Position numbers and translations under genes: made by a program. Under the pieces are notes generated by a model. The model was not told where the DNA came from and made no database searches. It saw only the letters and a program-made list of their open reading frames with translations. This document shows positions 1 to 9,728 of a stretch of DNA of 64,000 nt, piece after piece. The DNA is from Streptomyces flavidovirens DSM 40150 (lineage in GTDB: Bacteria; Actinomycetota; Actinomycetes; Streptomycetales; Streptomycetaceae): positions 124,001 to 188,000 of the forward strand of contig NZ_AUBE01000006.1 of NCBI RefSeq assembly GCF_000429085.1. Reading direction: 5' to 3'. Positions within the stretch are counted from its first letter, which is position 1. Each line of letters begins with the position of its first letter.

Positions 1-1137
1 GGTCAGCGGCGCCAGCGCACGGTTGGCGGCGGCAACGGCAGCGGTCACCGCGGCGACCAGCGCCCACGCCCGCCACCCGTGCAGCAGCCGCGAGCCACCC
101 GGCACGGACGTGCCGATACGCTCGCCCGCCGCCGCGGTCGTACGGTCGAGCCAGACCGCGATCAGCACGATCGGGATGCCGGCCGCGAGGGCCTTGCCGA
201 CGTCGACCGTGGACAGCGCCGAGTAGACCTCTTCGCCGAGGCCGCCGGCACCGACGAGCGCCGCGATGACGACCATCGAAAGCGCCATCATGATCGTCTG
301 GTTGAGGCCGAGCAGCATTTCCTTGCGGGCGAGCGGCAGCCGCGCCGTCCACAGCCGCTGCCAGCCGCCGGCGCCGAGGGAGGCCGACGCTTCCAGGACC
401 CCGGCGTCGGCGCCGCGCAGCCCGAGGGCCGTGAGGCGGGCCATCGGCGGGGCGGCGTAGATGACCGTACAGAAGAGGGCGGCGGGCGTACCGGTGCCGA
501 AGACGAGCACGAACGGCAGCAGGTACGCGAAGGCCGGCATGACCTGCATGGTGTCGAGCACCGGCCGCAGCATCCGGTGGAAGCGGTCGGACAGTCCGGC
601 CGCGAGCCCGAGCAGGATGCCGAGCACGGAGGCGACCGTGACGGCCACGACCATCAGCGCGATGGTGAGCAGCGTGGCGTCCCACATGCCGAGCAGCCCG
701 CACACGGCGAAGACGACGGCCGCGATGCCCGCCGTCTTCGCGCCGCGCCGGCCGAGTCCGGCGGCGCGCCACGCGAAGAGGACACCCATGGCGGCGAACC
801 CGGCCCAGCCGAGCGAGTCCAGGCCGTTGTAGACGGCGTCGACCGCGTCGGTGGCGGTGTTGGACAGATGCAGCAGGAAGTACAGGAAGAGGGGGTGGGA
901 CTCGCGGTTGTCGATGACCCATGCGTTGGCGTCGTCGAGCGGACCCGACACGTCGACGGTCAGGCCGGCCGGCCAACTGCCGCCGCCCCACAGCGCGGCG
1001 CCGAGCGGTACGAGCACGAACGCGGCGACGGCGAGCGCCAGCAGCTTGCGGCCGGCGCGGTGACGTACCACCGCGGCGAACCGCCCGGCAGTGACCGCCG
1101 GCCTGTCCTTCGGCGGCGCGGTGACGGCCGCCGTCAT
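1..1137 (-). CDS. Glycine betaine/proline ABC transporter permease, 3' end beyond window
   Basis: Membrane component of an osmoprotectant importer. Reading leftward from the ATG at 1137, about 379 codons are open and continue past position 1, so the C-terminus is missing. The first ~30 residues are cytoplasmic and are followed by several hydrophobic segments. A binding-protein-dependent permease EAA-type loop is visible ([15 protein letters not shown], then LP), as in ProW/OpuAB. The start overlaps the stop of the ATPase gene in an ATGA arrangement, so the two are translationally coupled. ProW-type permeases are usually ~280-350 aa; this one is already longer and may be a double-length permease or carry a fused substrate-binding domain beyond the edge. 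Context with choline-oxidising enzymes supports betaine or choline as substrate. Confidence 0.88.
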   Translation of the reverse strand, partial: MTAAVTAPPKDRPAVTAGRFAAVVRHRAGRKLLALAVAAFVLVPLGAALWGGGSWPAGLTVDVSGPLDDANAWVIDNRESHPLFLYFLLHLSNTATDAVDAVYNGLDSLGWAGFAAMGVLFAWRAAGLGRRGAKTAGIAAVVFAVCGLLGMWDATLLTIALMVVAVTVASVLGILLGLAAGLSDRFHRMLRPVLDTMQVMPAFAYLLPFVLVFGTGTPAALFCTVIYAAPPMARLTALGLRGADAGVLEASASLGAGGWQRLWTARLPLARKEMLLGLNQTIMMALSMVVIAALVGAGGLGEEVYSALSTVDVGKALAAGIPIVLIAVWLDRTTAAAGERIGTSVPGGSRLLHGWRAWALVAAVTAAVAAANRALAPLT

Positions 1138-2231
1138 GCGGCGACCGCCTTCTGGTCCGAGGGCCCGAGACCCGCGACAACGGCGAGCAGCCCCTGGTGG
1201 TCGACGATGCCGATGCAGCGTCCGTTCTCCATGACGCGGGCGGGCTCGCCGGTGCGGGCGACGGCCTCGATGGCGGCCGAGACGGTGGCGTCGGGAGAGA
1301 CGGAGGCACCGGTCTCGGTCTCGCGCGCGTCGTCGGCGGGGCGCATGGCCGTGCGTACGGTCATGACCTGCTCGCGCGCCACGTCGCGGACGAAGTCGCG
1401 TACGTAGTCGTCGGCGGGCGAGCCGACGATCTCCTCGGGGGTGCCGAGCTGCACGATCCGGCCGTCGCGCATCAGCGCGATCCGGTCACCGAGCCGCAGC
1501 GCCTCGCTGAGGTCGTGGGTGATGAAGACCATGGTGCGGCCCTCTTCGCGGTGCAGGCGGATGACTTCTTCCTGCATGTCGCGGCGGATCAGCGGGTCGA
1601 GCGCGCTGAACGGCTCGTCGAAGAGGAGGACTTCGGGGTCGACGGCGAGGGCGCGGGCGAGGCCCACGCGCTGCTGCTGCCCGCCGGAGAGCTGGCCGGG
1701 ACGGCGCTCTTCCATCCCGGCGAGGCCGACCTTCTCGACGACCTCGGCGGCCTTGGCGCGGCGCTCGGCCCGCCCCACGCCCTGGATCTCCAGGCCATAG
1801 GCGACGTTGTCGAGGACCGAGCGGTGCGGCAGCAGGCCGAAGTGCTGGAAGACCATGGAGGCGCGGTGCCGGCGCAGTTCGCGCAGCCGCGACTTGTCCA
1901 TGGACAGGACGTCCTCGCCGTCGATGGCGATGGCGCCGGAGGTCGGCTCGATGAGGCGGGTCAGGCAGCGTACGAGGGTGGACTTGCCGGAGCCCGAAAG
2001 CCCCATGACGACGAAGACCTCACCCTTGTGTACGTCGAAGGAGACGTCGCGCACGGCGGCGGTGCAGCCGGTGCGGGCCCGCAGCTCCTCGGCGGACAGT
2101 TCGGCGCACTCCGGGTTCGCCGGTATTCGGTCGGCCTTGGGCCCGAAGACCTTCCACAGATTCCGTACGGAGAAGACCGGTTCGGCGGCGTTCGTGTCTG
2201 TCGTGGGTTTCGTATGTTCAGCAGCGGTCAT
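1134..2231 (-). CDS. Glycine betaine/proline ABC transporter ATP-binding protein (ProV/OpuAA type)
   Basis: ATPase that powers uptake of glycine betaine or a related compatible solute. 365 aa, close to ProV-class length. Walker [10 protein letters not shown] (~res 77-85), Q-loop, signature [16 protein letters not shown] and Walker [13 protein letters not shown] are intact. The N-terminal ~55 residues carry the quaternary-amine-transporter type extension before Walker A, and the C-terminal ~100 residues resemble a degenerate CBS regulatory region (ending in a [15 protein letters not shown] stretch). The start may be ATG 2231 or GTG 2234; both overlap the TGA of the upstream dehydrogenase, and a GGGAGG ribosome-binding site lies just upstream. 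It is the third gene of the betaine operon and overlaps the permease start by 4 bases. Confidence 0.93.
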   Translation of the reverse strand: MTAAEHTKPTTDTNAAEPVFSVRNLWKVFGPKADRIPANPECAELSAEELRARTGCTAAVRDVSFDVHKGEVFVVMGLSGSGKSTLVRCLTRLIEPTSGAIAIDGEDVLSMDKSRLRELRRHRASMVFQHFGLLPHRSVLDNVAYGLEIQGVGRAERRAKAAEVVEKVGLAGMEERRPGQLSGGQQQRVGLARALAVDPEVLLFDEPFSALDPLIRRDMQEEVIRLHREEGRTMVFITHDLSEALRLGDRIALMRDGRIVQLGTPEEIVGSPADDYVRDFVRDVAREQVMTVRTAMRPADDARETETGASVSPDATVSAAIEAVARTGEPARVMENGRCIGIVDHQGLLAVVAGLGPSDQKAVAA

Positions 2232-3763
2232 CACGCATCACCTCCCGGTGTTGTCGTTGCGGCAAGCAGTTCGGCGCACTTCTCCCCGACCATCAGGACC
2301 CCGATCATCGGGTTCACGGCGGGCATCGTCGGGAAGACGGATGCGTCGGCGATACGGATGCCTTCGAGGCCACGGATTTTCAAGTCCGGTGACACTACGG
2401 CAAGTTCATCAGCGGAATCTCCCATTCGGCAGGTACCCGCCGGGTGGTACACGGTGTGCGCGACCTTGCGGGCGTACTCGCTGATGTCTTCGTCGGAGGT
2501 GACCTCAGGGCCGGGGCAGACCTCACGCTTGAGCCACTTCGCGAGCGGCTCGCTCTTCGCGATCTCGCGGGCGATGCGGATGCCGTCGACGAGCGTCTGG
2601 GCGTCGTAGTCGTCCTCGTCCGTGAAGTAACGGAAGTCCAGCGAGGGCTTCACGGCCGGATCGGCGCTGGTCAGGAAGAGCCGGCCGCGGCTGTGCGGCT
2701 TGGGGATGTTCGGGGTCATCGACACGCCGTGCTCGGGCCGCTCGTAGCCGAGCCGCTCCGGGTTGTCGGTGAACGGGATCTGGTAGAAGTGGAACATCAG
2801 GTCCGGTCCGCGGCTCGCCGGGTCCCGCCGTACGAACAGACCCGCGTCGGAGTCCATCGCCGAGTTCTCGGGTATCGGCCCGTCCGTCTCCCAGACGATG
2901 ACCGACTCGGGGTGGTCGAGCAGGTTCTCACCGACGCCGGGCAGGTCGAGCACGACGGGAATCCCGAGCGCTTCCAGGTCCTTCTTGGGCCCGATGCCGG
3001 AGTGCAGCAGCAGCCGCGGGGTGTCCACCGCGCCCGCGCACACGAGGACCTCACGGCTCGCCTCCACGAGAACTTCCTCGCCGTCCTTCGTCCGGACCCG
3101 CACACCGGTGGCGCGCGTTCCGTCGAGCTCCAGCTTGTACGCCCAGGTCTCCAGCATGAGGTGGAGGTTCGGCCGGTCGAGGAACGGGTGCAGGTACGCG
3201 ACCGAGGCGGAGGAGCGCTTGTTGTCCTCGGGGTGGTACGCGAGGTCGAAGAAGCCGACGCCCTCGTGGAAGGGCTTCTTGTTGAACCCTTCGACGCGCG
3301 GTACGCCGATCGCGTCCTGCGCCGCGTCGACGAAGTCGCGGGCGATGGCGTTCCGGTCCTTCTCGTCGACCGGCACGATGTTGTTGCGCAGCTTGTGGAA
3401 GTACGGCGCCATGGAAGCGGCGCCCCAGCCCTTGGCGCCCGCGGTCTCCCACTCGTCCCAGTCGGAGGGCAGGGGCTGGAAGGCTATGAGGGTGTTGTGC
3501 GAGGAGCAGCCGCCCAGGACGCGGGCCCGGCTGTGCCGGATGTGGGAATTGCCGCGTGGCTGCTCGGTGGTGGGGTAGTCGTAGTCGAGCTCACCGCCGA
3601 GCAGGCCCATCCAGCGGCGCAGGGTCAGGACGTCGGGCCGGTCGACGTCGGTCGGCCCGCCCTCGATGACGGCGACGCTGACCGACGGGTCCTCGGTCAG
3701 CCGGGACGCGATCACCGAACCTGCGGTGCCGCCCCCGACGACGACGTAGTCGTATACGGGCAT
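2231..3763 (-). CDS. betA: Choline dehydrogenase / GMC-family oxidoreductase (BetA-like)
   Basis: FAD-dependent oxidation of choline to betaine aldehyde, the first step of glycine-betaine synthesis. 510 aa from the ATG at 3763, chosen because AGGAG precedes it by about 9 bases; an upstream start at 3820 would add a tail without family resemblance. The N-terminus has the Rossmann FAD motif [16 protein letters not shown]; the GMC signature around [11 protein letters not shown] and the C-terminal catalytic-histidine region [10 protein letters not shown] followed by [17 protein letters not shown] are present. It sits 3' of the betaine-aldehyde dehydrogenase and 5' of the importer genes, overlapping the ATPase start. 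GMC enzymes vary in substrate, so the choline assignment rests mainly on context. Confidence 0.9.
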   Translation of the reverse strand: MPVYDYVVVGGGTAGSVIASRLTEDPSVSVAVIEGGPTDVDRPDVLTLRRWMGLLGGELDYDYPTTEQPRGNSHIRHSRARVLGGCSSHNTLIAFQPLPSDWDEWETAGAKGWGAASMAPYFHKLRNNIVPVDEKDRNAIARDFVDAAQDAIGVPRVEGFNKKPFHEGVGFFDLAYHPEDNKRSSASVAYLHPFLDRPNLHLMLETWAYKLELDGTRATGVRVRTKDGEEVLVEASREVLVCAGAVDTPRLLLHSGIGPKKDLEALGIPVVLDLPGVGENLLDHPESVIVWETDGPIPENSAMDSDAGLFVRRDPASRGPDLMFHFYQIPFTDNPERLGYERPEHGVSMTPNIPKPHSRGRLFLTSADPAVKPSLDFRYFTDEDDYDAQTLVDGIRIAREIAKSEPLAKWLKREVCPGPEVTSDEDISEYARKVAHTVYHPAGTCRMGDSADELAVVSPDLKIRGLEGIRIADASVFPTMPAVNPMIGVLMVGEKCAELLAATTTPGGDA

Positions 3764-3898
3764 GGGTTGCTGCTCCTCTTTCGTGCGGTCCCGGTCATCG
3801 GTCGCCGAACGCGCTGACACTTTCAGCGCGCCGGGTTCGAGGACCGGGGTCCGGGGCGGCGCCCCGGTGTGGGATGGGGCGGGCAGGGGAGAAGCCCC

Positions 3899-5401
3899 TC
3901 AGCCCGCGAACCAGCGCACCGGGCGGGGCTCCAGGTTCTGGTAGATGTGCTTCGCCTCGCGGTACTCGGCAAGGCCCGAAGGACCGAGCTCGCGCCCGAT
4001 ACCGGACTTGCCGAACCCACCCCACTCCGCCTGCGGCAGGTAGGGATGGAAGTCGTTGATCCACACCGTGCCGTGCCGCAGCCGCCCCGCGACGCGCCGC
4101 GCACGCCCCGCGTCGGCCGTCCACACCCCGCCGGCCAGCCCGTACTCGGTGTCATTGGCCAGCGCGACGGCCTCGTCCTCGCTGCGGAAGGTCTCCACCG
4201 TCAGGACGGGCCCGAAGACCTCTTCCCGTACGACGCGCATCTCGGGGTGGCACTGGTCGAGGACGGTCGGCGCGTAGAAGTACCCGTCGGCCGGCCGTAC
4301 GTCGGACGGCTCGGGCCGGGCGCCGCCGCAGCGCAGGACCGCGCCCTCTTCCAGCGCGGAAGCGACGTACATCTGCGTCTTCGCCAACTGCTGCGCGGAG
4401 ACGAGCGGTCCGCACTCCACGCCGTCGGCCGTTCCCCGTCCGAGGCGGATCTTTGCGGCCCGGCGGGCGAGTTCGGCGACGAAGCGCTCGCGCACCGATT
4501 CCTCGATGATGAGCCGGGAGCCGGCCGAGCAGACCTGGCCGCTGTGGATGAACGCGGCGTTCAGCGCCTGGTCGACGGCGGTGTCGAAGCCTTCCTCGGT
4601 GGCGCAGGCGTCGGCGAAGACGACGTTGGGGTTCTTGCCGCCGAGCTCCAGCGCCACCTTCTTCACGCTCACAGCCGCGGCCTGCATGACCTTCGTACCG
4701 CTGGCGAGGCCGCCCGTGAAAGACACGAGGTCGACATCCGGGTGCTCGGACATCCGCGCGCCGACGGGGTCGCCCGCGCCGGTCACGAGGTTGGCGACAC
4801 CGGCCGGAAGGCCGGCCTCCACCAGCAGCTCGATCAGCGCGACGGTCGTCAGCGGGGTGATCTCGCTCGGCTTGATCACAAAAGTGTTGCCCGCGGCCAG
4901 GGCCGGGGCGATCTTCCAGCTTGCCTGGAGCAGCGGATAGTTCCACGGCGCGATGAGCGCGCAGACGCCGACCGGCTCGTGCACGACGACGCTGTGGATC
5001 TCGGGCGAACCGGCGTCGACGACCCGGCCGCCGCTCTCGTTCACGACGAGATCGGCGAAGTACCGGAAGGCGTCGGTCACGCAGTCTACGTCGACCCGAC
5101 CCTCTTCCAGCGTCTTGCCCGCGTCGCGGCTTTCGAGGAGCGCGATCTCCTCGCGGTCCCGCTGGAGCAGCTCACCGACGCGCCGCAGCAGCGCGGCCCG
5201 CTCGGCCACCGGGGTACGGGGCCACTCGCCCGTGTCGAATGCCGTACGGGCCGCCGCCACCGCGGCATCGACGTCGGCGGCACCGCCCTCGGCGACGACG
5301 GCGAAGGGCTTGGCGTCCGCGGGGTCGATGATCTCGCGCGTGGCGCCGGAAGCGGCTGCCCGCCACTTCCCGTCCACATGAATGGTCTGTTGTGCCGACA
5401 C
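3899..5401 (-). CDS. betB: Betaine-aldehyde dehydrogenase (aldehyde dehydrogenase family)
   Basis: NAD(P)-dependent oxidation of betaine aldehyde to glycine betaine. 500 aa, the usual ALDH length. Visible landmarks are APWNYPLLQASWK (cofactor entry), FTGGLASGTKVM, the catalytic-glutamate motif ALELGGKNPN, the catalytic-cysteine motif GQVCSAGSRL and EEVFGPVLTVETF. The start is GTG at 5401 with GGAAGG about 11 bases upstream. It is the first gene of the betaine operon and is separated from betA by 135 bases. Relative to many ALDHs the segment after FTG reads GLASG rather than GS..G, a minor variation. Confidence 0.92.
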   Translation of the reverse strand: MSAQQTIHVDGKWRAAASGATREIIDPADAKPFAVVAEGGAADVDAAVAAARTAFDTGEWPRTPVAERAALLRRVGELLQRDREEIALLESRDAGKTLEEGRVDVDCVTDAFRYFADLVVNESGGRVVDAGSPEIHSVVVHEPVGVCALIAPWNYPLLQASWKIAPALAAGNTFVIKPSEITPLTTVALIELLVEAGLPAGVANLVTGAGDPVGARMSEHPDVDLVSFTGGLASGTKVMQAAAVSVKKVALELGGKNPNVVFADACATEEGFDTAVDQALNAAFIHSGQVCSAGSRLIIEESVRERFVAELARRAAKIRLGRGTADGVECGPLVSAQQLAKTQMYVASALEEGAVLRCGGARPEPSDVRPADGYFYAPTVLDQCHPEMRVVREEVFGPVLTVETFRSEDEAVALANDTEYGLAGGVWTADAGRARRVAGRLRHGTVWINDFHPYLPQAEWGGFGKSGIGRELGPSGLAEYREAKHIYQNLEPRPVRWFAG

Positions 5402-5541
5402 GTCGCGTTTCGCCTTCCGTTCCCGATATGTTCCGCCAGTAAAGAGACGGGCATCCGGGAGCCCTCCCCCAGGGACCGTGAACCATGCGCAATAGGTGGC
5501 CGAAAGTGCCCTGTATCACGACTGAAGTGAATCAAAACCGG

Positions 5542-6480
5542 TCAGAACGTGTCATTTAGCTGGAAGTGTTCGATCGCCGTGTCCAGCACCTTCTGCTGCC
5601 GCGGCCACTCCCCGGCGGGCGCCGCCACCAGTACGGCCCACAGCTCACCGCTGGAGACCCGGAAGACGCGCTCGACGCCGCGCCTGCGCCCGCCGCTCTC
5701 CTCGCTGTCGTACTCGTAGACCAGCTCGGCCGACTGTCCCTCGTTCACGGCGCCGTCCACCGGGCCGACGCGGATCTCGTCGTAGCCTTCGGTGCCGTCG
5801 CGCAGCCCCTGGGAGGCGAGGCGCACCGCCTTGCCGGGGGTCATGCCCGCCTCGGTGACCTGGAAGACCTGCACCAGGGAGGCCCGGTCGGCCGTCCGGT
5901 AGAAGACGCGGTCGTTCTCCAGGCTGCGTTCCCAGCCCTCGGGGACGGCGATGGTGAAGCCCCCGGTGTCCACCACCAGCCGGTAACCCGCGGGCACCTG
6001 CGGGGTGGCCGTCGCGTCCGGGCCCGTCGCATCCGCCGTGACCGACTGCTCCGCGGTGGTCTCGCCCGCCGCGGTCCCACCGGGGAGAACCTCCTGCGCG
6101 GACGAGGTGCTCTCGGCCGACTGGACGGCCTGCGGCCCTTCCGCCCCCGTACGTGCCTGGTCGCCGCCACTTCTGCCCACGGTGAACCACACCGTCACCG
6201 TGCCCAGCGCCAGTGCGACGACGGCGACCCCGGCGGCGAACGGCGAAATCCAGCCCCGTAAGGAACGCGCGGCGGAGGTGGGGGCGAGGGGCCGGCCGGG
6301 GCCGGCGCCGGGGCCGCCGTCGTACGACGGCGGCCCGTAGGAAGGGGCGAGCGGATCCGTCGGCGGCGGCGGTACGGACGGCAGGGGCGGCAGCGGCGGA
6401 GGTGGGACATGGGGCGCGGGCGTCCCCTCGTCACCGCTCTCCCAGCGCTGCGCCTCCGCGTTCCAGTACGGCCCGGCCAT
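5542..6480 (-). CDS. Membrane-anchored protein with proline-rich N-terminus and extracellular beta domain
   Basis: Function unknown. 312 aa from ATG 6480, chosen for a GGGAGG site 8 bases upstream that overlaps the stop of the preceding gene. It opens with MAGPYWNAEAQRWESG, then ~70 residues of Pro/Gly-rich cytoplasmic sequence, one membrane segment (WISPFAAGVAVVALALGTV, ~res 84-102), a Ser/Thr/Ala linker, and a C-terminal domain of ~130 residues beginning GYRLVVDTGGFTIAVPEGW. That domain resembles the extracytoplasmic domains found after the membrane helix of many Streptomyces Ser/Thr kinases, but no kinase domain is present. Last gene of a five-gene operon starting at 9615. Confidence 0.75.
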   Translation of the reverse strand: MAGPYWNAEAQRWESGDEGTPAPHVPPPPLPPLPSVPPPPTDPLAPSYGPPSYDGGPGAGPGRPLAPTSAARSLRGWISPFAAGVAVVALALGTVTVWFTVGRSGGDQARTGAEGPQAVQSAESTSSAQEVLPGGTAAGETTAEQSVTADATGPDATATPQVPAGYRLVVDTGGFTIAVPEGWERSLENDRVFYRTADRASLVQVFQVTEAGMTPGKAVRLASQGLRDGTEGYDEIRVGPVDGAVNEGQSAELVYEYDSEESGGRRRGVERVFRVSSGELWAVLVAAPAGEWPRQQKVLDTAIEHFQLNDTF

Positions 6481-6484
6481 CGGT

Positions 6485-6871
6485 TCAGCCTCCCAGCAGA
6501 GTGCCGACCGCGGCCACGGCGGCGGCCCCGGAGGCCAGGACCTCGACGCTCGGGCCGGCTGCCGTGAGCGCGTCACGGAGCCGGGCGAGGCGCCCGGGGG
6601 TGACCTGGCCCGCCTCCTCGATCTCTTCCTCCGCGGAGACGAGTTCGGCGTCGAGGACGGTGGTGGTCTCGGTGGCGACGAGCCGGTCCAGGTCCGCCCG
6701 GAGCTGCCGTACGGCGAGCAGCAGCTCCTCGTGGGCCGGGTCGCGGGGTGGGACGGCGCTGTTGTGGGCAGTGGTGTTGGTGTTGGTCACGGTGTTGCCG
6801 TTGCCGATACCGATGGCGCTGCAGTTCACGGTCCCGACGTGGACCGACGGCTGCTCGTCAGGCTTTCCCAC
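6485..6871 (-). CDS. Small protein with SAIGIGNGNTVT motif and helical C-terminus
   Basis: No family recognised. 128 aa from GTG 6871, preferred because GGGGGAG lies 6 bases upstream; ATG 6886 is the alternative (133 aa). Either start overlaps the end of the upstream gene. The N-terminal ~35 residues read VHVGTVNCSAIGIGNGNTV, then an Asn/Thr-rich stretch. Residues ~45-90 are a charged helix (heptad-like, many Glu/Leu/Arg) and the protein ends with a hydrophobic Ala/Gly-rich tail (VLASGAAAVAAVGTLLGG). The motif SAIGIG-x-x-NTVT is shared with the C-terminus of the upstream gene product, which suggests the two proteins pair or co-assemble (inference). Confidence 0.75.
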   Translation of the reverse strand: MGKPDEQPSVHVGTVNCSAIGIGNGNTVTNTNTTAHNSAVPPRDPAHEELLLAVRQLRADLDRLVATETTTVLDAELVSAEEEIEEAGQVTPGRLARLRDALTAAGPSVEVLASGAAAVAAVGTLLGG

Positions 6872-8699
6872 TGCGCGCTCCCCCATTTTTGCCTGCACTG
6901 TTGCTGCTGCTGTTGCTGCTGCCACTGCCACCGCTGCTGTTGTTGTTGGTGGTGACAGTGTTCTTGTCGCCGATTCCAATGGCGCTTCCGTGCGCGGACT
7001 CGATGAAGACTCCGCCGGACCCCACGTTCACGATCTTCTGCTCGAACTCGTCGGTCTGCCAGCCCGCTTCGTGCAGCGCCAGCCGCACCCCCGCGGCCAC
7101 CCGGTCCTGCACGCTCTTCAGGTAGCGGTTGATGTCCATGTCCTGGAAGAGCGAAGCGTCCCAGTCGGAGCCGAGCTCGCGCACCGACCAGGCGGGCCCG
7201 TCCGGCAGCGCGCCGCCACTTCCGCCGGTGAGCATCTTCCACCCGCTGAGGGCGCCACGCCCGAGGGACTCCAGCGCCCGCCCGAGCGAGCGGGGGGTGT
7301 GGGTGAGTGCCCAGACAGCCTTGCCGAACCAGTTGTTGTTGCGGTGCCGGTGGGCGATCCGGTCGGCGTCCTGGAACAACTGCCGTACGGGGAGCAGTAC
7401 ATGGGGCGCCACTTCCAGCATCAGCATTCCGCCCTGGGTGTGGACCCGTACGAAGACCGTGACCACGACCTCCTCGCTCCAGCCGCCCACCCGGATCCGC
7501 AGGAAGTGCCGACGGCTCTCGCCACCCTCCTCCACGGCCCCGCTCCGGTGGGCCTCGAACCCCACGGGGTCGTACGGCGCCTGGTCGCGCCGGGTCAGCC
7601 CGGTGACCGGCAGGAAGACGCATTCGTCCGTCCGCAGCTCACGCAACCGGTCGCGCACGGCGGCCGCGAGCTGCGGCGATCCGTGCGGCGAGGGGATGCG
7701 CAGCGCCTCGACCAGCGGCACGATGCGGTGGATGATCTTCGCGTTGTCGATCGCTTCCGGGGTGCTGTCCTTGCGCGGACGGAGCTCCACGGAGAGATTC
7801 CACGGCTGGTACGGAACCCCGGCGCCGCAGAAGGGCTGCGAGGCGTTGTACATGACCAGCGGAGCGTGCTGCTCGACGCGGATGTACCGCACGAGCCGGC
7901 CGAAGCGCGACCCCTGGCCGCGCTCGGCGGGGTCGGCCGCGTGGTTGGGGAACTGCTGAGGGGAGAGCTCGCTGGTCAGTATCCGCGCGAACTGTCCGCG
8001 CCGCAGCGCCACGACGGCGGTCAGGACGGCGAACAGCGCGAGGATGCCCCATGCGGTGCCGGAACCGCCCAGGGAGGACCCGGTAGCAGGTGCCAAAAGG
8101 TCGTTCGCACCGAAGGAGTCCGTGTCCCCGAACGGACCGGAGTCCCCGTAGCCGTCGCCGTACCCGTCACCGCCGCTGTACCGGTAACCGCCGGAGTCCC
8201 CGGAGCTCTCGGAGCCGTCGAAGCCGAAGGCGGTGAGGACCAGACCCGCGAGGATGACGGCCAGCAGGATGCGCCCGTACCAGCGCAGCAGGAACGCCGG
8301 GACCCGGCGATACAGCGGCGGCTGCCGGCTGCTTCCCCTGAGCCATCCGGCGAGGCTGAGCATGAGGCATGGACCGACGAGCACGACGAAGACGCCGCCG
8401 GTCAGCAGGACGGCGAAGACCCACAGCGCCACCACCCCGGCTGCCCAGGCGAGTTCGGTACGCCGGGCGCGCAGCGCGTGCGCGAGGACGCGGGCGGCGT
8501 CGAAGCCGTACGACGGGGCGGCGATGCGCTCCTCGTGGACGTACAGCTCGTCGATGACCGCGTCCCGGTAACCGTCGTCGAGGTAGACCCCCGCGCACAG
8601 CAGCCGGGTTGCCTCACTGGCAGCGGGGGCCACGGGATCCCTCCCGCGCAGATCGTCCTGGCCGCCGGGCTGAGTGGGTAAGGCGGTTTGAGGCACCAT
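6858..8699 (-). CDS. Large membrane protein with C-terminal SAIGIGDKNTVT motif
   Basis: No family recognised. 613 aa from ATG 8699 (GTG 8786 would add 29 residues; neither has a well-spaced ribosome-binding site). There are hydrophobic segments at about residues 80-118 (two helices), ~155-172 and ~215-235; the remaining ~370 residues form a soluble domain with alternating beta and charged segments. The C-terminus carries GGVFIESAHGSAIGIG followed by NTVT and a low-complexity Asn/Ser/Gly tail encoded by imperfect AAC/AGC triplets. The same SAIGIG-x-x-NTVT motif is in the next gene. Middle gene of the 9615-5542 operon. A display or assembly role for the tail is only inference. Confidence 0.72.
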   Translation of the reverse strand: MVPQTALPTQPGGQDDLRGRDPVAPAASEATRLLCAGVYLDDGYRDAVIDELYVHEERIAAPSYGFDAARVLAHALRARRTELAWAAGVVALWVFAVLLTGGVFVVLVGPCLMLSLAGWLRGSSRQPPLYRRVPAFLLRWYGRILLAVILAGLVLTAFGFDGSESSGDSGGYRYSGGDGYGDGYGDSGPFGDTDSFGANDLLAPATGSSLGGSGTAWGILALFAVLTAVVALRRGQFARILTSELSPQQFPNHAADPAERGQGSRFGRLVRYIRVEQHAPLVMYNASQPFCGAGVPYQPWNLSVELRPRKDSTPEAIDNAKIIHRIVPLVEALRIPSPHGSPQLAAAVRDRLRELRTDECVFLPVTGLTRRDQAPYDPVGFEAHRSGAVEEGGESRRHFLRIRVGGWSEEVVVTVFVRVHTQGGMLMLEVAPHVLLPVRQLFQDADRIAHRHRNNNWFGKAVWALTHTPRSLGRALESLGRGALSGWKMLTGGSGGALPDGPAWSVRELGSDWDASLFQDMDINRYLKSVQDRVAAGVRLALHEAGWQTDEFEQKIVNVGSGGVFIESAHGSAIGIGDKNTVTTNNNSSGGSGSSNSSSNSAGKNGGARSGKA

Positions 8700-8821
8700 G
8701 CCCCTTTCGCTGTACGAGGCGCACTGCGCGAACCACCGTTCGAGCGGGGCGAGTTCAGATGGAAAGGGGTGACATTGTAAGCCCACCGGGACGCATGCGG
8801 CGACCCTGAATCATGCGATGA

Positions 8822-9370
8822 TCACGCGTTCGCGAACTGGCCGCCGGGGTCGTCGGCCGGCTCGTCCCGCACCATCAGACCCGCCACCCACAGCGGCATC
8901 AGCCAGTGCACGGCCAGGACGGCGACCAGTACGGGAGCGATCAGCCCTTCGACTTGTACGTCACCGAGCCAGCCGGCCGCACCGACCCCGAGGGCGGCGG
9001 CAAGCAGCAGTCCGGAGGTGAGCCGGTGCGCACGGGCGCGGGCCCGGTCGCGCTCGGCGAGCTGCCGCTCGTCGAGTACGCGGCCACGCAGTTCGAGCAG
9101 GCCACGGGTGGCGCTGTTGATGACGCCGGTCACGAAGCACCAGGGCAGGAGCAGGGCCAGCGTGGCGACGAGCGCCCACACTTGCCGCTCGCCGAAGACC
9201 ACGACGTTCCAGCACACCACCCAGGGGACCGTCATGAGGATGTGCGCGCCGACGAAGAACCGCCGGCGCGCGGCGGTGGCGTAGAGGGCGGCGCCTTCCT
9301 CGCGGTTCATCAGCGCGAACATGCGCCGGTCGTGCCCGGTGACTTTGACTGCCTGCTGCCCTGCGGTCAT
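8822..9370 (-). CDS. Multipass membrane protein coupled to HTH regulator
   Basis: 182-aa integral membrane protein of unknown role. After ~40 cytoplasmic residues there are two hydrophobic segments (res ~40-60 and ~66-85), a long arginine-rich cytoplasmic loop (DERQLAERDRARARAHR) and two more membrane helices (res ~115-130 and ~138-165). The topology resembles small DUF2178/DUF3169-type membrane proteins that are often encoded directly after a short Xre-type regulator. Its ATG shares one base with the TAA of the regulator gene (TAATG), a strong sign of translational coupling. Confidence 0.8.
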   Translation of the reverse strand: MTAGQQAVKVTGHDRRMFALMNREEGAALYATAARRRFFVGAHILMTVPWVVCWNVVVFGERQVWALVATLALLLPWCFVTGVINSATRGLLELRGRVLDERQLAERDRARARAHRLTSGLLLAAALGVGAAGWLGDVQVEGLIAPVLVAVLAVHWLMPLWVAGLMVRDEPADDPGGQFANA

Positions 9371-9615
9371 TACCGCTTCCTCCCGTAGACCTCGTCGGTG
9401 AGCGGCCGGAACGGCCGGAGGGAGAACAGTGCCTCCACCGGCAACTCGAAGAACTCGGCGATTTTCAGGGCCAGATCGAGACTCGGGTTGTACTGCCCCC
9501 GTTCGATGTACCCGACGGTCTGGTAGTGCGCACCGACGGCCTCGGCCAACGCCTGCCGCGACACCCCACGCTCAGCCCGAACCATCGCCAGCCTGTTGTG
9601 TACCTGCTCGCTCAT
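9370..9615 (-). CDS. Small Xre-family helix-turn-helix transcriptional regulator (YozG-like)
   Basis: 81-aa DNA-binding protein consisting of little more than one HTH domain. Residues ~6-60 (NRLAMVRAERGVSRQALAEA, then the recognition helix HYQTVGYIERGQYNPS) fit the HTH_3/Cro family; the tail reads FFELPVEALFSL. This compact form is typical of regulators that control the membrane-protein gene downstream. The ATG at 9615 is supported by the inverted repeat that overlaps it. It is likely transcribed leaderless or with a very short leader, because a TAGTAC -10-like hexamer lies 9 bases upstream. First gene of the five-gene operon and probably its autoregulator. Confidence 0.88.
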   Translation of the reverse strand: MSEQVHNRLAMVRAERGVSRQALAEAVGAHYQTVGYIERGQYNPSLDLALKIAEFFELPVEALFSLRPFRPLTDEVYGRKR

Positions 9616-9634
9616 GTATAAGAAGTACTACATG
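9613..9634 (-). promoter_or_regulatory. Inverted repeat over start of HTH gene, candidate autoregulatory operator
   Basis: CATGTA-N10-TACATG is a perfect 6-bp inverted repeat whose left arm contains the HTH gene's start codon. On the minus strand a TAGTAC hexamer (9625-9630) sits inside it. A repressor bound here would block both the promoter and the start codon. Confidence 0.45.
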
Positions 9635-9728
9635 CGGATGCAGAACTGCAAGACCGGACGCACAAGTCCGTTGCTGGTGTGGGTGGGGGGGGACTGAGTG
9701 GTGAGGCAAGCTCAACGCGCCGGCTCGC

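Noticed and set aside
79-1407. Long plus-strand frame of 442 codons at the left edge
   Set aside because: Composition is Arg/Asp/Glu/Gly shadow of the permease and ATPase genes on the other strand, whose motifs are unambiguous.
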